Shown in pieces: positions 43,944 through 56,383 of a stretch of DNA of 64,000 nt. This stretch comes from Ligustrum vulgare (Eukaryota; Streptophyta; Magnoliopsida; Lamiales; Oleaceae). Within the stretch, counting starts at the first letter, position 1. Each line of letters begins with the position of its first letter. The notes beneath the pieces were generated by a model. That model saw nothing but the letters and a program-made list of their open reading frames with translations. It was not told the DNA's origin and searched no databases. The stretch lies in contig OY743179.1 in the NCBI GenBank assembly GCA_963555705.1, positions 24,002,692 through 24,066,691 of the forward strand, given 5' to 3'. The position numbers and the translations under genes were made by a program.

Positions 43944-46900
43944 ATGACTACTTTGAAGTCATCTGATTTTGTAAACCAAATCCTGGCCCTATACATGATT
44001 ATTATTCCCCTAGCAATCACCTCCTCGGCCTCAGCCAGTGAGTGTGTTCTTGATTTCAATGTGCCATCACTTTTGAATGATTCAAACTTGAATGCAGGCA
44101 ACTGGGACGGATTCTTGAACGATACTTCCTGTGGCACACCATTTGTTCGATATATTTACTTGCTGGGACATCGAGCCAACCAAACCGGGCAATTATTCTT
44201 GAATAAGACACAGCAAAATGACTGCTCATATAGTTTTAGTTGTGGGATTGAGAGGCTAACAAGTGGCTTACATGGAGAATGCTCTGATTACTCAGTGACA
44301 GATGTTGTCAATAAGTTAGGAAGTAGATTGATAAGTTTAGGTGAAGACTGCAAGCTTTTGGGATCTGATGGTGGATCCGATGAGACGTGTGGCTCTTGTT
44401 CGAGGCAATGGGACGAGATGGGCGTATCGCCTAACAATAGCACCGATGATGGGGTCAAAGTAGAAGCCGATATTTGTAGGTTTGCATTGCTGGTTTCATT
44501 GACAAGCCAAAGAATGTATGATGTAGAGTGGCTCCAATCAATCTATAACTGCCTTGGAAATACGAATCTTCGCTTAGGTAGTCGCATATTGAGAATTTCG
44601 AAATCTTGATTTTGATATTAATCTCCTTGAGTAAGAATTATGCTATATGAACAATACTTTAGAACAACACTCTCACATGAGGTGTGGGTCCATACATGTG
44701 GGCTCCACCCCACGTGAGAGCGTTGTTCACTTTGTTGTTTAAAAGTGTTGTTCATTTAGCATTTTTGCCTTAGAGTAATAACTATAATCTTCTGTAGCTA
44801 ATCAAGCAAAAGTTGAAGAACGTGTTAAGCCCCACAAAGGTATGATCTGATTCTCAATCGAAAATAATCATCTGTGTACATCTTTAGTAGAATTCATAAC
44901 TATTCTAGTGATCGCAGGCTGGGAAGTCCTGATTGGTGGTGTTGTGGGGATTACAGTGGTGTTAGCTATTGCATTGCTGATCTTGTGTAGAAAATCCAAT
45001 AAAGGGAAGCGCGCAAAAGGAGTCGATGGTACAAGTTAATGACAATTAAGCACTTGTTTGGCCCCTATTAAAGAGTTTTTTTAATATTGATTTTTAGGAG
45101 AATGTGTTGTTAAAAAGATAATCTTTTTGAGTTTATGTGTAATATTACTTTGCTGATAAGTGTGTGGTTGGGAAAATAAGAGAGAAAAATGAGTTGTGTA
45201 TATAATGGAAGCCAAACACGCTTTAAATTTGATGTTGGAATAGATTATAAGCTGAGAATAATTCCTAACTAGTTTTGTTCAACTTAACAGGGAGAATTGA
45301 TTTGATCTCTGAAGAATCCAGCTATCATAAAATTTCTCTTAAAGATGTATATTCGGCCACAGACAATCTCAGAGCTGATAACTTCATTGGCCAGGGCATA
45401 GCAGGTAAAAAAAAAACTATCTGTTCCAATAGATTAGAGGATCACGCCTTGAAAACATTTTGCAGAACTGAGAGACTAGGAGGTAAACCCTGTGTGAAAG
45501 AAGAAAAAATAGAAGTATACGCTTTAGGTCGACATATATTTCCATCGGCCAGGAGAAATTTACTTACCAGTTGACATTCATTGTCAAGACAAGAACTTGA
45601 TAAACACACTAATTTTCAATCCGAGCCACCATTTTTCTCCAGAGTTTTTCTTTACATGGATCATTTTTATTGAAGTTTAGTTTTTTTTCGATGATTTCGC
45701 CATTTTCTCTAGGGAAGGTATACAAAGGAATTCTATCAGATGGTCAGCACATTGCAGTTAAGCACTTAATAAACGATGGCCACATGGAAACGTTTGTTAG
45801 AGAAGTTACGAGCCTAGCGCACGTTAAACACCCTAACCTTGTAGCGCTATTAGGCCATTGTGATGGACAAGACGAGTGTTTTCTGGTCTACGAGCTGTGT
45901 CACAATGGAAACCTCTCAGAATGGCTATTTGGTATGTGTTGATATTCCTGTTTTCATTTCCTATATTTGAAGTCGAGTATTGTATCGAGATTTTCATGTT
46001 CCCAGTGCAAATGTCTTTGAGCAGGTAAATTTAAATTTCTTACTTGGATCCAAAGACTCGAAATTGCAATAGACTGTGCCACGGGACTCTGGTTTCTCCA
46101 TACATATCCGGAAGGCTGCATTGTTCATCGCGATATCAAGGTAAATTTGTCGCTTTTCACATAATTTTCCTCTTTCAGGCCCCGAATTTTTTTGCCCGCA
46201 TCTTTATCAATTTGATCTAATGCTGCAGCCCACAAATATTCTTATTTGCAACAACTTCCGAGCCAAACTGTCCGACTTCGGGTTATCTAAGGTTCTCTCT
46301 GTTGGCCATTCCTATGTGAGCTCAGAAGTGCGAGGAACATTTGGTTATGTGGATCCCGAGTACCAGAAGAACCGCCATGTTAATTCTTCAACTGATGTTT
46401 ATAGTTTTGGCATGGTGCTTCTGCAAATTTTATCAGGACAAAGGGTCATCAACATGGACTTGACATGCCCAATGCCTTTGAGCAAAATGGTAGGAAATAA
46501 TTCTCTGTTGATCTGAAGTTTTTTCAATTTTTTTTTGCATCTGAGATGACTCTATTAGCATCAATTTTGATTTATTGCCCACCATGGGCAAAATAAAAAT
46601 TGCTCAACCAATGTAAAATTGTCAAGTGTCTAATGTTAAAAATGTTGGACACTTGACAATTTTTTACTGGGTGTGAGCAAATCTTATGTTGTCCACGGTG
46701 GGCAAAAGATCAAACCTCCTATTAGCATTATGATCCATTAATGTCACTAATGAATGCAGGCTAAGAACCTCAGAAAGGGCGGGCACTTAACAGAATTTGC
46801 CGATCCCAAACTAAACGGGGAATATTCAGTCGAGGCTTTTGGACTCGTATTCAAGATAGCTTTGTCCTGCACTGCGCCTAAGCAACAACGGCCATCCATG

Positions 46901-46951
46901 GAACAAGTGGTTGCATCTCTTGAGAATGCCCTTCAAACTTCGAAAAAGTGA
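43944..46951 (+). CDS. SPARK-domain receptor-like kinase, 8 exons, apparently intact
   Basis: Exons with GT-AG borders and consistent phase: 43944-44577, 44798-44839, 44918-45028, 45291-45404, 45713-45931, 46025-46140, 46229-46489, 46760-46951; 562 residues. Residues 1-32 look like a signal peptide. The ectodomain to about 211 is cysteine-rich with NDTS, NQTG, NKTQ and NNST glycosylation sites, and resembles the SPARK domain of plant kinases such as At1g11050 and rice ARK1/ARK2. A membrane span lies at about 229-250 (exon 3). The kinase has a glycine loop GQGIAGKVYKG (296-306), lysine K317, HRD 408-410, N415, DFG 428-430 and DPE in place of APE. This is an RD kinase with the key catalytic residues present, so a plasma-membrane signalling role is likely. 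ARK members support arbuscular mycorrhiza; whether this is an orthologue cannot be told here. Introns 1, 3 and 7 each carry a MITE. Confidence 0.9.
44640..44762. mobile_element. Foldback MITE in intron 1 of the receptor kinase
   Basis: ATGCTATATGAACAA and its partner TTGTTCATTTAGCAT are near-perfect inverted ends of about 123 bp. An inner arm pair (CTCTCAC and GTGAGAG) extends the hairpin. Confidence 0.8.
45049..45222. mobile_element. Tourist-like MITE in intron 3 of the receptor kinase
   Basis: Ends AGCACTTGTTTGG and CCAAACACGCT, with TTA duplications at 45046-45048 and 45223-45225. 174 bp. Related in structure to the MITEs at 18476 and 54524. Confidence 0.72.
46575..46705. mobile_element. 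Foldback MITE in intron 7 of the receptor kinase
   Basis: TTGCCCACCATGGGCAA pairs with TTGTCCACGGTGGGCAA at the far end; inner arms TTGTCAAGTGTC and GACACTTGACAA are perfect complements. 131 bp, mostly hairpin. Confidence 0.8.
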
Positions 46952-48209
46952 GGTGCTCTAAACCTTCATTTCAATCTATTGAGAAGACTACTTCACTGAA
47001 ACACGGAAAAAGCTTTGTAAGGACAACCTCGATACTTCCGTTAGCAGAACGGGAAATTTACATGACATCTGTTGTACAAAGATTTATGATGATCAGATGC
47101 CAAAAGAAAACTATTGTATATATGTTAGATAAACTGAGATTGGCTTAATATGCGATGGAGACGGAATTTCTTTCATTGCACTGCAACATTATTATCATTA
47201 TTAACAGTAGAAAAAAGAATTACAACAATTCAATAGTTAATTTCTACACAGCTTCATTAAAAAATAGAAGCAGTTTTGTGACTAGCTTTTTAAAAATCGA
47301 GCTAGTGTTACGAAATAAAATATGATCGCGTGTATATAATATATACTGTATTACTGTATATGTAACAACAGATACTTGTAAAGAATGGATGAGTAGCCAA
47401 AGAAAAAAAAAAGTATAGGCTACCACACATGAATGAATTGTTCAGGTGGAAGGCTGGAGAAGCTTTTTCCATTGAAGGCATGTAGGATTCTGATGAGTGA
47501 ACTGGCTTTCTTGTTTGCTCGGGGCGTGCCATCAGTGAGTATGGAACACAAAGCTACCTCTTAGGTTTTTTATGTAATTGACAATTCCGTGAACAAAATG
47601 ACTCATTTATAAAGTTCCAATTAGAGTCAAAGTATGGTAATTGAGTTAGTTATGTATTTGGATTTAACCATGATCTATTGGATAATGGGTGCCACGATTA
47701 AAAGTCTATAAAATAGTTTTCAGTCATTAAATGCCCTTTTTAATGTGCTTTTTGTTGATTTCCAAATAAAATTTTGTGAATGGATCATCTTGATGTTTAT
47801 GGACCAAAGTATTGTGAGGGCTATTACAGTTATTTGATCCAAGAAAAATTGAACTTGAAGCATCCTCAAAATAGGGAGGATGGAGGAGGCAGAGAAGAGT
47901 ATAATGAAGAAGGCATAGGCAATAAGGAGCCTCAGTTAACAATATTATTATTTTTTTTGTGTTTCTTACCTAAAAGTCTTATCTATAATTACTGATATGC
48001 AGACATGATAAGGCATTTTACCATTTAATCTTGCTAAATAAACTAGCAATTTCTATGCAATTTACTAGCAGATAAAAGCTCGAACCTGCTATGGCTAATA
48101 CAAATCATTTACTTGGACATACCTGAGTAGCATCATTGAATTCAGGAAACGGGTTGCCATTGTTATATAGAACTTTGATATGTACATCCACAGTGTCATT
48201 TTTCTCAAG

Positions 48210-48361
48210 CTGTTTATTCAGATTGCACACCCCAGAAAACCTCTAGTGTTCTTTGACTCAGATATGGCTCCAATGCATCCTAAAAATCCAGAAGGCAAAA
48301 TCAGATATCAAGAGAATAGTTATAGTGAAAGCATCACATCACATGACTTTGACGAGAACAG
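48210..48361 (+). other. Possible exon relic, unidentified
   Basis: Open frame QIAHPRKPLVFFDSDMAP, then HPKNPEGKIRYQENSYSES, ending in DFDENR before AGGTAAAG, a good donor. The composition is protein-like, unlike its neighbours. I do not recognise the family. Confidence 0.3.
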
Positions 48362-48536
48362 GTAAAGTTATCCACACCATCATTTAGTTCTGAAACAAAG
48401 AGTTGCTTTTATGATGACGGTGCTTTCTTTATTTCTATTCATGACAAGTAAACTATGATTCTTATTTTTCACCAACATATGTACAGATTAAGAATCAGGT
48501 ATGCAATAAAGGAAATATATTTCTATGATGTTTTTT

Positions 48537-48568
48537 TTTTTTTTTGTTGGGGGGGGGGGGGGGGGGGG
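48537..48568. repeat. T run followed by a 19-base G run
   Basis: A long homopolymer pair. The G run is unusual in such AT-rich DNA, and its length may be unreliable. Confidence 0.6.
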
Positions 48569-49181
48569 TTAAATTTATAAAGGAGGCATCATATTATGAT
48601 AATTTGAAAGAGGCAACACAAAAATCATATTTCATTTTTTCACGCACAAGCTTGCAAGTAATAGATCACCATAAGTGTCAAAACATAACTAAAAGTTCTA
48701 ATACATTAATGATAATAACAAACACTCTGCGAATAATCTCTTCTTTGCTTCCATACCGCATTAATAGATAACGTAGACAAGTACATCAAGTTAAATGTTT
48801 TATATGAAGCAAGTACATATGTTCACCCGAAAATTTTCAAGCAGTAGCCCCAAGTATAACACAAACTCATTATTAGCACACTTAATTTACAAACATAAAG
48901 TTCAGTTAAGATTATTATATATATATACACGTAAAGTAACTTTTTTAAGAATAATTTTGAATAACATAATTTTTCCTTATTTTTAAGTTTTAAGTAAAAG
49001 TCACTCATTTTATAAGAAAATTTTACTTTACTATATTAAAACACGTAATTGATGCATTACTTATAATTAAACTTTTACGATTGGCCAGACACAATAATAT
49101 CTTCCGTACATACCCGTTGAGAAGTGCTGGGTGTGAAACATCTCTTCAAAATCTTGGATGATGGGTCGTTGGCTACTAGTA

Positions 49182-49496
49182 GGCGGATCCAGGAATGTTG
49201 GTGAGCTAGGACAACCATTAATCTTTGACTATCGACCATCAACAGCCGCAATAGTGAAATCATTTATTGTTTTTTGATTAAATAATATTTAAACTCTTCA
49301 ATCAATATATAGATATACTAAAACGTAGAAATCAAATAATATTAAAATATAATCCATTACAAACCAAAAATCAAGATAATAATAAAAATACAAGATACAA
49401 TATCAGTCTTTAACTGTAAGCTCTGACAATTGCATTCCCCGAGGTCTCATATTTTGAAAGCGCTGCAAAATTGTCTCATTCTCAATTTTTTTTTTT
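49182..49496 (-). other. Probable 3' flank and terminal region of the hAT element
   Basis: Contains TAGGCGGATCCAGGA near 49188, a phrase I associate with ends of plant hAT elements whose transposases resemble ZMYM1-like proteins. The rest is AT-rich. Confidence 0.35.
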
Positions 49497-49743
49497 TTAA
49501 ATCTCTTGCTCCGTGTACACAACCAAATTGTCATTCAACAAATCATCTTCCATTTTATTGTGCAATTCACCCTTGATTAGATTCATGGCAGAGAATGTCC
49601 TTTCAACACTTGCAATTTCCACAGGTAATATCAAAGTCAGTGTTAAAAGTCTATAAACCAATGGAAAATAACAAGAAAGTCCTGTTTCAACCAACTTCTG
49701 AGTTATGCAAGATATGCTATTGAGATTAAAAAAAGCCTTGTTC

Positions 49744-51393
49744 TGTAGCGATCGAGAATTTTCCATGACTTATTTAAATAAATAATTATTTTAAAAATGT
49801 GTCGCTACGATTTTTGCTCATTTATTTTAAGCGTGTGTTCGTTTACCCTTTAAGTGAATTCTAAATTTATGAAAACCTTGATCACTTTCAATTCGATTAA
49901 AATCGTCTCATTTTCAAAATTTATTCTCCAGTCCAATTTTATTAAAAATATTCTAAGATCATTATTTATTTTTTTTAAGTCAAACTTTCAATTTATTTGG
50001 ATTCAAATTATTTAAGTCCAAAATGTTTTAAATCCCCAATTCATGTTCCATTTCAATTTAAATCCCAAAACTTCCTCCCCAACTTCCATTTTGCATGTTT
50101 AGCACATTTTTCCCCCCTCCCCATCACCACTCCTTAATCCCACTCAAATAGCCAACCAATTTGAATTAATCTAAAATCCCTCTCGATTAGCCACTTTGCC
50201 ATAAACTCAAATTACCATAATATACCATACAATCAATCCCCAACTTTCTCCCTAATTGAAGTTCCATTCTCACTACCCAAATTTTAATCCATAATCGAAT
50301 CCTAAAATCCTACTTACCAAAGTTAATCACTCTTCAATCCCTTTCTTTCTTCCCACAATCCCATAATTGCAGTCACCAATCAACCTCAATCCCCTTGCAA
50401 TACGCCACAATTCTCCACGTTTTGTCTACCTTCTTCCCAGAAATTCGTTTTTCCAAGTCTCAAGTTCTGTAAATTCAATCCCAATTTTCTTCCCCCCCCC
50501 CTCACACCCCATCTGCACCAAATTAACCTCTCCTTCAGCCCCTCAATCACAAATCAAGCAATTTCCAATTTTGAATCCAAGCCAATGTATATCTTCCCCT
50601 TCCATCTCTTCATTCTCACACAGTCAGAACCTCCATATTCGTTGCCTTCTACCCATCGCAACCTCCCCTGCCCACTGCCACAAATCGAAAACACCACACA
50701 TTGCCGTGACCTCCATACAGCAGTATACATAATTCCACACCTCCATCATCCAAACCAACCATCTCTATCATCAAGTCACCACCAAATTGACTCAAACCAA
50801 CCACTGCCTCAATCAATTTCTTAACAAAAGTCGCTGCCTCCACCACTGTTATCACCAACCTCATCACCACCCAAAAATTTCACATCCAACATAGGCTGCA
50901 CCCAAACCTCCCCCACAACCGCCACACAACATCAATCAGACCACCACCACATTCCCTCACCGTCGGAATCATCACCGACCAACACCGCCACGACGAAACA
51001 CCAATCACCACCACATGAAACGCCACCACCATTCGCAACACCAAAATCGCCGCCTCCCGCTACTGCCCCAAGTCGACATATCCACCACTCATCGTCAAAA
51101 ATCAAACCAAAATCAAAGAATAAACTAAGAAACATACCACATACATCGACCGCCGCCCTGTCGCCGCTCGTATAACCGGAGATTCACAACTCCAATCTCT
51201 ATATCAAGCCTCGGTTTCGAACCAAAAGCCAAGAAATAACCCAAAGATCTTCACTACCCATCATTTATTAGCTACCACGGCCCTTCCCCATGCCTCGTCG
51301 GCGTCACCGCCGGCCGGAGGATGACCGGCGGCCTTGAATTAGAGAGGGCCGGTTCCCCTCTCTTCTCTCTCAATCGGTTTTAGAGAGAGAGAT

Positions 51394-51472
<79 letters not shown>

Positions 51473-52603
51473 ATATGTATATATGTTATATATAGATTAA
51501 TTTCAAATATTTACACTTTAGTCCCCAATTTTCACAAGTTATTATTTCAACCCTTGTTTTTAAATTAAGTTATTTTAGTCCTTTGGTTTTAAAATATTTA
51601 TCTTTAGTCCCGAGTTTCAAAATATATTATTTTAGCCTCTATTGAGTTTAAAAATGTTTCTAGTCAGCCCACCACTTTTAAAATAAATTAGTTAGTCCAT
51701 AAATATTTTTAAAACATATGAGCTAGCCCAATAGCTTTCAAAATCATTTATTTTGGTCTCAGCTCTTTTCAAATTCCAAATATATTTTATTTTCAATTTA
51801 AACCACAAAATTTTATTCTTCTTTTAAAAACTTTTTCAATCGAAACATTTGATTTCCAAATACCACTTTAAGGTTTATTTGTTATTGGCTAGACGAGACG
51901 CTTGGACATTTAGAAGAACAACGTGAACTCTCTTACTCAACTTTCAAACTCGTGATTTGAGGTAGACTCGCCCCCACTAATTAGTTTAAATTATAATTGC
52001 AAGTCTTATGTGAAATTACGTGATTTACATGCTTTGATGCATGAGACGAGAAAAGAATATCTCTTATGAGATAAGATGAGAAATGATGATGTTATGCATA
52101 ACTTATGTACCTTAAGTGCACGAGACGAGACTACCCACACCCTATGATTTTAAGAGCCTTGATTTTGAAAATAAAATAGCCCAAGAATATGATGATGATG
52201 TCACTGTATGATTGCATAATTACGTGTTCAATTATTCTGTAAATTAATTATTGGTGATGAGTCCACTGAGTATTTTTTTGAAATACTCATTCCATTATTT
52301 TAACAGTTTTTGCAGATCTCGGAGAAGGCGGCGAATGAATGGGCAGCGTTGGCAAAATTTAATAAATGATGATGTTATTAGACAATTTAATGAATGTTAC
52401 TCGTTAAACTATTTATCGTTAATTTCATTTAAATTATTGAGACACAAGTTTTATGAATTGTTCTATATTCCAATTAATCAAGTTTCCGCTGAAGGTTTCA
52501 AATGATGAAGGTGAGGTTTTGAATTAAATTTATTTTCCGCAATAAAGTCAATTTTAAAGGACGAAGTGGCGTCCCGGGTTTCGCGGAAATTCGGGGCGTT
52601 ACA
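49744..52603 (+). mobile_element. Solo LTR (2860 bp) of the gypsy family at 26949
   Basis: Starts TGTAGCGATCGAG and ends GGGGCGTTACA, both as in the right LTR at 26949-29872. Target duplication TGTTC (49739-49743) versus TGTCC (52604-52608), one mismatch. No interior is present, so it arose by LTR-LTR recombination. The CA-rich middle (50340-51330) produces low-complexity ORFs on both strands that I do not call. Confidence 0.92.
51391..51469. repeat. (TA)n microsatellite in the solo LTR
   Basis: About 78 bp of TA directly after a (GA)-rich tract. The equivalent position in the other LTR copies has only the GA tract. Confidence 0.9.
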
Positions 52604-52955
52604 TGTCCCTTCTCACAAGCATAAGAAACATGTCAAGTTGAGGTCTGAGTAACATCAGATCTTCACTGGTAAAGTCTAAATGATAGAACTGAGCAAGACG
52701 TAGCAATTTAGTCTGATCAAAAGCTGCAAATGAGGCTTTTGGACTCAAACATGAAATGCAAGTAAGGAGCTCAGTAGTCGTCTCTGAAAAACGATCATTC
52801 AACTCTTGCAAGATTGAGTCTATCATATGACAATACAAATCAACATAAAACTGATGATAATAAGTTACATGCTGAGCTCTACGCCTAGGTAGGCCTATCA
52901 ATACTTCAATATCCTCCATATTGGGCACTGTTATATGTCTACCAACACAAAACAC

Positions 52956-53950
52956 TTGTGAGTCATGTATAGCTAAGCCTGATAGTAGAAGTACTTAACT
53001 TAAAAGTAACTTTAAATACATTTTCGCATAATTTTTTTAAATTGCTTAGATGCTTGAATTAGCATTTGTTATTCGAAAATGCTATAAATTCTCCAAAAAT
53101 TTCCGAGTTGCTTACATGACTCATTTTTCTTATTCATCCCAAATTCATAACTTCAATGGATGCGCAAGTGAGTGCAGTTTCAAACATGTGATTGTAACAA
53201 GGAGTTTGCTTAAATCAATAGCTTAAAATGTTATCCACGTGCTATTCTTGCAGCTAAGATATTTAAGAGTTGGGCTTTAGCTGGAATGTTTATTGGGAGT
53301 TGTTTGCAATTGTTTGCACAAGTGCACGCACAATCATGATGCTTTGCTCACACAATCATGTGATGAAACTTCAGATTGGCAATATAAATTCGAGGAGAGG
53401 AACTATATAGTTGAATTGTTGAAGTTTCCTTCTTAGCTAACTAATGTTAACTATATCTACTGGAATCAATTCAATATTGTACAAATTTTGGAAATATAAA
53501 ATGACATATGGTCTTTTTTCTGATAGCATGAGGTGGCCACTTTCTTGAATACTTGATATACTCAAACATCGCTATCCAATATTATTGATGTACAAATTTG
53601 ACAACCACACAGTTGTTGTTGTTATTATTATTATTATTATTCTTTTGGTTTAAGCTGGATAATTTATAGTAATTCCCAACTAACTTTGCTCAATATAAAG
53701 TGATGGGATGAGTTTGAGTATGATTTTAATCTCAAGGGCCCAATTCCATGGTTTGAAATCTATGTCAACTATATTTGATGTTTTATTTTTCAGTTCTATA
53801 TATAGTATTGATTGTATTTCCAATAATGTTATTACAATGTTTATTATTTTAGTTTGAAAGTGTGACTCCTTAATATCAAGTATTGTGTAGAAATTATGAA
53901 ATTTTCATTTTTTAAAAGTTGTTCTATTTGCAGCTAAAAATTATTGTGAC
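52956..53950. other. AT-rich DNA upstream of the hAT relic
   Basis: No gene seen; includes an ATT repeat near 53620. Possibly the body of the non-autonomous Helitron that ends at 53981. Confidence 0.4.
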
Positions 53951-53981
53951 TTCCCCTGCATCGCACGGGTGGAAGAACTAG
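53951..53981 (+). other. Helitron-like 3' terminus
   Basis: CCCCTGCATCGCACGGG forms a hairpin (six of seven pairs), followed eight bases later by CTAG. Similar termini appear near 18735 and 31958 (minus strand). Confidence 0.45.
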
Positions 53982-53984
53982 TTG

Positions 53985-54420
53985 GTTACAAACAACATTC
54001 AAGTTACCCACCCCTCCACCTCACCCCCACCCCATAGCCTCAAACCCAACCCACCACCTTCCAAAACTAATCACTTCCTCCACTACCACCATCCCACCGA
54101 CGGCCACCATATTCATCTTCACCTCCACCTTCACCACTACAACCACAATCACAACCACTACACAACATAAAACAATTCCAAGCAACCACAACACCACTAC
54201 TTGCTTGCACCACGATCACGACCACGACCACGACCACCATGATCACCACCACCAATTCCAAGCAACCACAGCACCACCATCTCACAACCAGCGAGTTAGC
54301 GTAACCACCAGCACCACAACTGAACCAAAACCGCCACCAGTACAGACACAATATTTGTCAGAACAACCCCCACCTCAACTTACCACTGCACACACCACGA
54401 CGCATTGCACAAACAACAGT
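53985..54420. other. CA-rich low-complexity stretch
   Basis: Dense CAC/ACC repeats give ORFs on both strands rich in His, Pro and Thr, or Val and Gly. No gene is supported. Confidence 0.6.
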
Positions 54421-54523
54421 TAAAACCCTTCTTATCCTTTGAACCCACCGAATAAAAAATTCTCCAATTCTCTAAAGAGAATAGAAAAAATCATACTTTC
54501 ATACAATATCTTAATTGAATTAT

Positions 54524-54707
54524 GCCCCTGTTTGAGACCCATTATTTTAAATAATGTGATTTGTAATAGTGAATTTCTGGAGAATGTGTGGTTAAAAAGT
54601 ATGACATCTTTTTAGGTTTATATAAATTATTTTATTGATAGAATATGTGGTTGAAAATAACTTTTGAAAAAAAATAAAGTTTGAAATAATGGGTACCAAA
54701 CAGGGGC
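54524..54707. mobile_element. Tourist-like MITE (184 bp)
   Basis: GCCCCTGTTTGAGACCCATT and its inverted partner AATGGGTACCAAACAGGGGC (one mismatch block) are flanked by TAT on both sides (54521-54523 and 54708-54710). Non-coding; a PIF/Harbinger source is likely. Confidence 0.85.
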
Positions 54708-54871
54708 TATATATAATGATCAATAAATTAAGTTGAATCCTATATGGATACTTTTGTTGTAATTTTACTGATTATAGTATTACATACCAAAAGTTTAGTA
54801 GGATAACCATAGCCATTTATTACAAGTTCATACACAATACTTTCATGGACATATACGCAAACAACTAGTTG

Positions 54872-55063
54872 TCATGTAACTCTAGAGTAGCTTCCCAACT
54901 CGTGGCAAGCCAATTGCATTGATATACTAATTTTCTTTTCAAGATGTTCTACACAACAACTAATGGGCTCCAACAGTATCATTACAACATCCGCACCATA
55001 TCTATTTCTTGGGTAATCACTGTTGTGAACAAATACAATAGATTGAGGAGTGAAACTCACCAC
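54872..55063 (-). other. Possible C-terminal gene fragment, unidentified
   Basis: The minus-strand frame reads PRNRYGADVVMILLEPISCC, then MQLACHELGSYSRVT and a stop. The composition looks protein-like, but I do not recognise it, and no upstream exon is evident. Confidence 0.25.
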
Positions 55064-55229
55064 TTGGATCCAAGAAAACTGCTTGTTTGGTCTTCCCCTT
55101 TGGTTGTGTTATCTCATGTACCTCAATTCCTTTTTCCTGCTAGGAAAGATCGAGCAAATATTGATGTAAATCACTACAATAGCGTCAACAAAAATCCAGA
55201 GATCTGGACTTCTTGCTTCATATTCCTAC

Positions 55230-55654
55230 TGTCATGAGATAGCCTTACCACCCTCACACCCTGCTGCACCTCACTTACCTATTCTAGAATATTCCTAAGA
55301 AATCTATAAATAAGGGCACATGGGAAGAGAATAGGTGTGAAGAATATTGAGCAATCTGTTATGCAATAGACTCTCCCTCCCCCTCTGTTTCACGTTCTCC
55401 CTCATCCCTTTCTATTTCTTTCTCACCTCATACTTTGGTTCCCCTTCTTTATTTATTGTAAGTAATCTCTATTTCTGTCTGCCAATATCATTCCTGCATT
55501 GTAATAGTTTAAATCAATATATGAAATACAAAAATAGTGTTCAATTTCAGCTTCACTCTTCATTTGAGCAATTTCAGTTTACCTGTTTGTATTGCCGAGT
55601 CTTTGCTGCTAATTCATGGTTGAATCTATCACCAATAAAGCTTCAACCATGACA
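55230..55654 (+). repeat. 5' LTR of element A
   Basis: 425 bp; contains a TATAAATA box near 55305. Matches 59706-60120 (415 bp) with about 5% differences and small indels. Confidence 0.92.
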
Positions 55655-56383
55655 TTGGTATTAGAGCAGCTACATTCCTTGGGTGTGTCTCAATCGTTGC
55701 AGTCGATTCAGGTAGGAATTGCTGAATCTTTAGAGAAAATGGGTGGCAGATTGGATTGGATAATAATCATGATGGACGAGATGAACAGGAAGGGAAATTT
55801 GGTGATCTCGATGATGGAATATATGATGGGAAAGAAATCACTCTCGACAGAGGAACAAGCTGAGATCGAAAGAATTTGCAACCAATCATCCAAAGAAGAA
55901 ATGATTGATAAGAACAGCAATACTTTTGCAAAACATGAAAAAAATTTGGGTTCCAATTATCTCTGTTGCAGAAGTCACTGAGCCTACAAAAAATTTTGAA
56001 AAACAATTGGAAAAATCCATTGTTGAATTAGAAGAAGTTACTGTGGAAGAGGAAAAGGAGGAACCGAAATGGCTCGGCTCGATGGAGAACATCCCGACAA
56101 CTCGAAGGGTTTATAACTGGGAAATTGTCTATAGCAAAAGACCAGAACTACTGTTGGGAAAATTTGGCTTACTGGGTATGAGACAATGGTTGAAGAGGCT
56201 GGTGACCAATTTGAGAGGGCTGCAACAATGGATGTCAAAGAAGAAGAAGAAGACTGTGGTCGCCAACTGGAGAAGATTGCAGCAGAGAAGAAGATGACAT
56301 CCAACCTGGGAGAAGCTACTGGGCCTGGATTCAACAAGGGTAAATGGAAGTTAAAGGATTTGGTCTTGGTTTTGGAAGTAGCA
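55616..56383 (+). pseudogene. Gag-like ORF of element A, two frameshifts
   Basis: The frame opens at an ATG inside the LTR (55616), and an ATG at 55649 straddles the LTR end, so the frame reads across the primer binding site. N-terminal LEQLHSLGVSQSLQSIQ, then ESLEKMGGRLDWI, a helical, gag-like region. A frame change falls near the A7 run at 55940; frame +3 continues with KQLEKSIVELEEVTVEEEK, and near 56190 it returns to the first frame. No zinc knuckle and no pol. It continued past 56383 into 59428-59714 before element B inserted. Confidence 0.6.
55656..55667 (+). other. Primer binding site of element A
   Basis: TGGTATTAGAGC, one mismatch to the initiator tRNA-Met complement, one base after the LTR. 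Confidence 0.9.

Larger units (their letters stand above)
46952..49180. other. Region downstream of the receptor kinase
   Basis: 3' flank and AT-rich DNA. Short ORFs have no recognisable domain. Includes an exon-like block at 48210-48361 and a G run at about 48550-48568. Confidence 0.45.
49497..52955 (-). pseudogene. hAT transposase (ZMYM1-like) C-terminal fragment, interrupted by a solo LTR
   Basis: Read on the minus strand, 52955-52604 encodes the middle of a hAT protein, with QFYVDLYCHMIDSILQELNDRF, KLLRLAQFYHLDF and RPQLDMFLMLVRRD. The frame resumes after the solo LTR at 49743-49497 with the hAT dimerisation domain: ETGLSCYFPLVYRLL, ILPVEIASVERTFSAMNLIK and LLNDNLVVYTEQEI, then a stop. 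The N-terminal zinc finger and the catalytic part upstream are not seen. The LTR sits between the two segments with a 4/5 target duplication. Confidence 0.88.

Noticed and set aside
50367..51135. Proline/serine-rich and valine/glycine-rich ORFs in the solo LTR
   Set aside because: Same low-complexity segment as in the other LTR; frames are not conserved.
53982..54423. Histidine-rich and valine-rich ORFs
   Set aside because: Direct products of CAC/ACC repeats on opposite strands.
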